A stretch of 64,000 nt of DNA from Chlamydomonas reinhardtii (Eukaryota > Chlorophyta > Chlorophyceae > Chlamydomonadales > Chlamydomonadaceae). The stretch covers positions 3,602,001-3,666,000 of the forward strand of contig NC_057005.1 in NCBI RefSeq assembly GCF_000002595.2, written 5' to 3'. A model generated the notes under the pieces. The model was not told where the DNA came from. It saw only the letters and a program-made list of their open reading frames with translations, and ran no database searches. Positions 60,791-64,000 of the stretch are shown here, piece after piece. The first letter of the stretch is position 1, and every line of letters starts with the position of its first letter. The position numbers and the translations under genes were made by a program.

Positions 60791-62998
60791 CTTGTTGCGT
60801 GCCCTGCTGCGTGCCCTGTCGCAATACGCCTTGAGTGTGCCGTGCACGGCAAGCCTGCGCCTCGCTATTGCTTCGTGTTGACAACGGAGCGGGCTTACGT
60901 GATCATGCGTCACCCTGTACGTCTTGAGGTCCGCACGCACATCATACTATCACGCGGCATCACCATTGTAGTTTGGCTGACGCACCCCAAGCCAACCTAT
61001 ATGCATTCGATGTGTGCGCTAGGCCCAAGTGCCGAATTGTGGAGTTTTGTGCAGTTCGGCCAGCATGCTATTGCCAATAACAATACCGCATGACGCATAA
61101 CAATACCGCATGACGCATAAACATGCCTTCGTGCAGCCCTGCACCAGGCATCGGACGCTGTGTCACGCAGTGAGCCCGACCCTGCCCAACCAACATTTTG
61201 TTGCGAGATACGGTCGGAGCTGGGATCACAGCCTGCTTGGTGGGTTTAGATGGCGCCCGTGTGTTGGGCTGGGCTGTTGCTGCTCGCGGTGGGGCCCACC
61301 ACCGAGTCACGGCACCCATCCGCCCTCCCCTCTTGTTGGCCCACCCGCCTGTACACATGCCAGCCACCCGCTCGCCATCCTGTGAAAGCGGGTAGCCGAC
61401 TTGGCAAGCGCTTTTCCTGACACTTGGCGCAGGTTTGAGTGGGATACCAGAATGGTCTGAATGTAGTTGTTGGATAACCAGTACACTGCGGTGTGTAGCT
61501 GGTTAGCGGGAGTGCCGTGCATGAAACACGCTACTCGACCCGCCACGCCCGCGCGATGGTACCACCAACCGTTCAACCCAGATCCATGCCGGGGTAGCAT
61601 CGACCCACAGTCAGACTGATAGCTCCTATCCAGGTGTCAGGCGCCATGTATGTATCTGTGGACGCGTCAAGCTGGCTTGTGCCGTAGCGTTGGCCGCCTG
61701 TATGGCATGCCCGGCATCTGTGTCACGTTATGGCGTCATGCTTACCGTAGTCACGCGGCTTGCGTGCTGTGCGGCACGCTCCCTGCCAATCCTTCAGGAC
61801 ATGTATGCATACATGTTCCTTGGTCAGAACCATAGCAGGGGCAGCGTGTTCTGTCAATGCCTCATGAACCCAGAGACCCAAGCCAACGTACGCATTAGTT
61901 CCGCAACGCACGTCAACAGGAACCCCTGCACGTCAATGCCAACTGAATGTGTCGCCTGCCCACTCGCCAGTGGACGCCTAGGGAACCAGCCTTGGTTCCT
62001 TTCAGCCCCGGCCTTACTTCACCCGGCGGGGCAATTACTTATCACCGAAGTGCTAGGAGCAGTGTGCTATATGTCATTACTATTAAGAGCGTATGGCGAC
62101 ACAGGCTCACATGTGGGTAGCCAGGCCGACAGTGCCCTGCGGGCTTGGCAGTCGGCAGGCATCCCAACTCAGCCCGGCCTCCTCACAGCAGTACCACAAC
62201 GTGCCCGTACGTGGGCGAGTGCGGAGTTTGGCTGCCGGCGTGGCTGTATCATCTCTCACATTGGATGACCCATCCGCCACTGCGATGGGTTCACTACTGG
62301 CACGTCCCTCGAGTCGCTCACCCACCGGCTCCGCCCGGCGTTCGCTCCCTTTGGCTGGGCCGGGGCCCGTGGCGCATCCAACCCGCCATCGCGGCCCCGA
62401 GTGCTCCTTATTTCCTCCCATCACTACGCCTTCTATCACTATAGATACATTGCGTGTTCCACGCGTGCCGGGTATCCTTCACCCCTCCGCGCCGCTCGAC
62501 CAGGCCAGCCTTGCTGGGGTTGCTGAGGTGTTACCCTTCATGTTGCCCTCCCTGCTATTACGGTACACCCCACAGCCGCCGTGGCGTACGGTATCGGCAC
62601 GTACGGGACATTGTGTGCATGCATCCCCGCGGCGTTTGGAGGCATTCACGTGCGCGCCTGTCCTGCGTCCGCCGGGGTGATGCTATCTATGGGTGTACCT
62701 ACTGCTTGATTGGTAGTGACTCTTATGCAAGACACTGCAAATCTCAAGCATGGCACCTAGCTAGCAAGAAAGAAATTAGTGTTCGTGGCCATGCTGCACG
62801 GCTGGGCATGGCTGCCCGCATCCTACACCACGACGGCGCGGGTGAAGGGCAGGTTGCCGCGCGTGACTCGCGTACGTAAAACCGCTCTAGTGTTGCACCT
62901 CGCGCCTTCTCCTGCGTGGCTCATGTTGGCTAGTCTGTCCCAGCTTCGAGTCACGAAGTTGTTATTATTCCCAAGGTTGTTCCGAGCAGCCTACAACG
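60791..62998. other. Gap without supported gene
   Basis: Includes a 20-bp tandem duplication (CAATACCGCATGACGCATAA, at 61080-61120). Open frames such as 61690-62268 and 62093-62680 overlap on the same strand and have no recognised motif. Composition is less GC-rich than the genes. Confidence 0.4.
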
Positions 62999-64000
62999 TC
63001 AACACGTGTTATGGCATGGCCCTGGGGGCCGGTAGAGAGTACCGAGCGAGGTCTCCAGTGCTTCGTGCCAACACGTGCCAACACGCACTGTTACCTTTCC
63101 TAGGCACACGGACGGCCACAGCTGCCCAGAAGCCACACACCTGAACAAGGATGCATGTGTTTCCCTGTAACGCCCCGGCGTCGTCTGCGTGGCTGGCGCA
63201 CGCGGGACAATGCATGTGTGTTTCTGTCGTGGCCATTGGTGCACCTGATACGTTTGTGAGTCTGGTATCATGGCCCTTGCAACGCCAGTCGTGTTCCTAT
63301 TGCTGCTTGTCTTCTGGTAGTGACCATTGACCGCCCATGACCGACGGAGTGTGGCGCTGTCAGGCCCCGCGTTGGCGTCGCCCTGCGCCGCCTGCAGCAG
63401 CTGCGGCTCCCTGAGGTCGTGGCAGAAGTCCTCAATGTCCTCGCCGCCCAGCACGCCGTCCGGGCTGAGGCGCGCCTTGAGGATATACAGGTCCATCCTG
63501 TGTGTGTGTGTGGGGGGGGGTTACATGCGTGATTAATTTAGAAGTGAAGTCGTAGGGGGGGGGGAGAAGGAGGGAGGGGGGGACAGTGAGGGAGGGTTGT
63601 ACATGCCAGCCCAAACTCTAGCAGACAAAGCCAGACTCGCGGAGCACAGGGAGTTGTAGCTACCAGCCCAAACTAAACCTAGTGCAACCCAAAGGGGGAG
63701 TCAGGGAGTGACGAAAAACAGTATCAAGATCCGACGTCCAAGCCTTAGCTGCCTGCTTCGCAAAACATTACGTTGTACAACCCCTCCGCGCTCTTTTGCT
63801 TTATACGTTCGGCTTAGTTTGGGCTGGTATCTACAAACTCCCCCACCCCCACCCCCTTACACCGCACAAAGCCGCCGCCAGCTACTACGCCGACTGCTAC
63901 TCACTTGGGCTCGGGCGAATAGCAGATGCGGACCTCGCGCTTGTCCGACTTGAGGTAGTTGTTGAGGCGGCTGCCGCCAGCTGCCGCCGAGGTGGATTTG
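62999..64000 (-). CDS. Unidentified gene, partial at right edge
   Basis: Two parts on minus: 64000-63905 (incomplete, from the edge) and 63497 downward. The donor after CCCAA (GTGAGT at 63904) and the CA-tract acceptor at 63498 join in phase to give CYSPEPKMDLYILKARLSPD, then GVLGGEDIEDFCHDLREPQL. The first 65 residues after the join look coding (Leu/Asp/Glu helices). After about 63330 (ATLRRSWAVNGHYQK) the character changes to Thr/Pro/Arg-rich, so the true exon may end there and the stop at 62999 may not be used. No family recognised. The upstream part (GGSRLNNYLKSDKREVRI) suggests a basic soluble region. Confidence 0.4.
63598..63710 (-). repeat. Dispersed intron repeat, copies F and G
   Basis: Two reverse-strand copies side by side: GCCAGCCCAAACTCTAGCAG with CGCGGAGCACAGGG, then GTAGCTACCAGCCCAAACTA. 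They lie in the intron of the right-edge gene. Confidence 0.6.
63800..63850 (+). repeat. Dispersed intron repeat, copy H
   Basis: TAGTTTGGGCTGGTATCTAC then a C-rich tail, in the same intron as copies F and G but in the opposite direction, so the intron contains an inverted pair about 100 bases apart. Confidence 0.6.

Noticed and set aside
61690-62680. Open frames of 190-200 codons in the 62-kb region
   Set aside because: Two overlap on the same strand in different frames, neither shows a motif or splice-supported partner.

Overview
The window looks like nuclear DNA of a volvocine green alga, close to Chlamydomonas. The evidence is very GC-rich coding sequence with Ala/Gly/Ser/Gln runs inside conserved domains, many short exons with GTGAGT-type donors, TGTAA motifs downstream of some genes, long (CA)n/(GT)n tracts in introns, a ciliary-type protein and a MYND zinc-finger pair. 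No bacterial operon, organelle gene, tRNA or rRNA was seen. All gene models were built by eye from splice sites, reading phase and family motifs. No transcript data were used.

Layout, left to right. (1) 129-2219, minus: cyanobacterial/plastid-type tRNA (guanine-N7) methyltransferase, running off the left edge. (2) 2755-5787, plus: N-terminal membrane anchor joined to a SAM-methyltransferase-like domain. (3) 6443-6664, plus: 73-residue protein behind a TATA box. (4) 8571-16495, plus: 13-exon FAD monooxygenase resembling kynurenine 3-monooxygenase, with repeat-filled introns. (5) 17363-23265, plus, and (6) 23929-29523, minus: a tail-to-tail pair of large MYND-finger paralogues. (7) 30721-33312, plus: low-complexity protein with two copies of a charged motif. 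(8) 36135-38552, minus: multi-pass membrane protein. (9) 39069-42420, minus: HMG-box-like basic protein with a Lys/Glu tail. (10) 42884-44914, minus: ALG2-type mannosyltransferase. (11) 45290-47929, plus: probably plastid-targeted PDZ-like protein. (12) 48513-51260, plus: ciliary-type protein, SPAG8-like candidate. (13) 53362-58246, plus: ABCG half-transporter. (14) about 62999 to the right edge, minus: partial unidentified gene. A 76-bp minisatellite lies at 59.7-60.8 kb.

The genes are ordinary housekeeping and lineage-specific functions (tRNA modification, N-glycan assembly, transport, cilia, redox) and do not form one pathway. The most unusual signals are in repeats and duplications: the inverted MYND pair with a 110-bp block that is nearly identical at nucleotide level; short (CA)n-flanked elements; a 94-bp sequence present twice without a mismatch, in opposite orientation, in introns 36 kb apart; a dispersed intron repeat; and splice acceptors formed by the ends of CA microsatellites. 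I found no clear evidence of a wholly new biological system.
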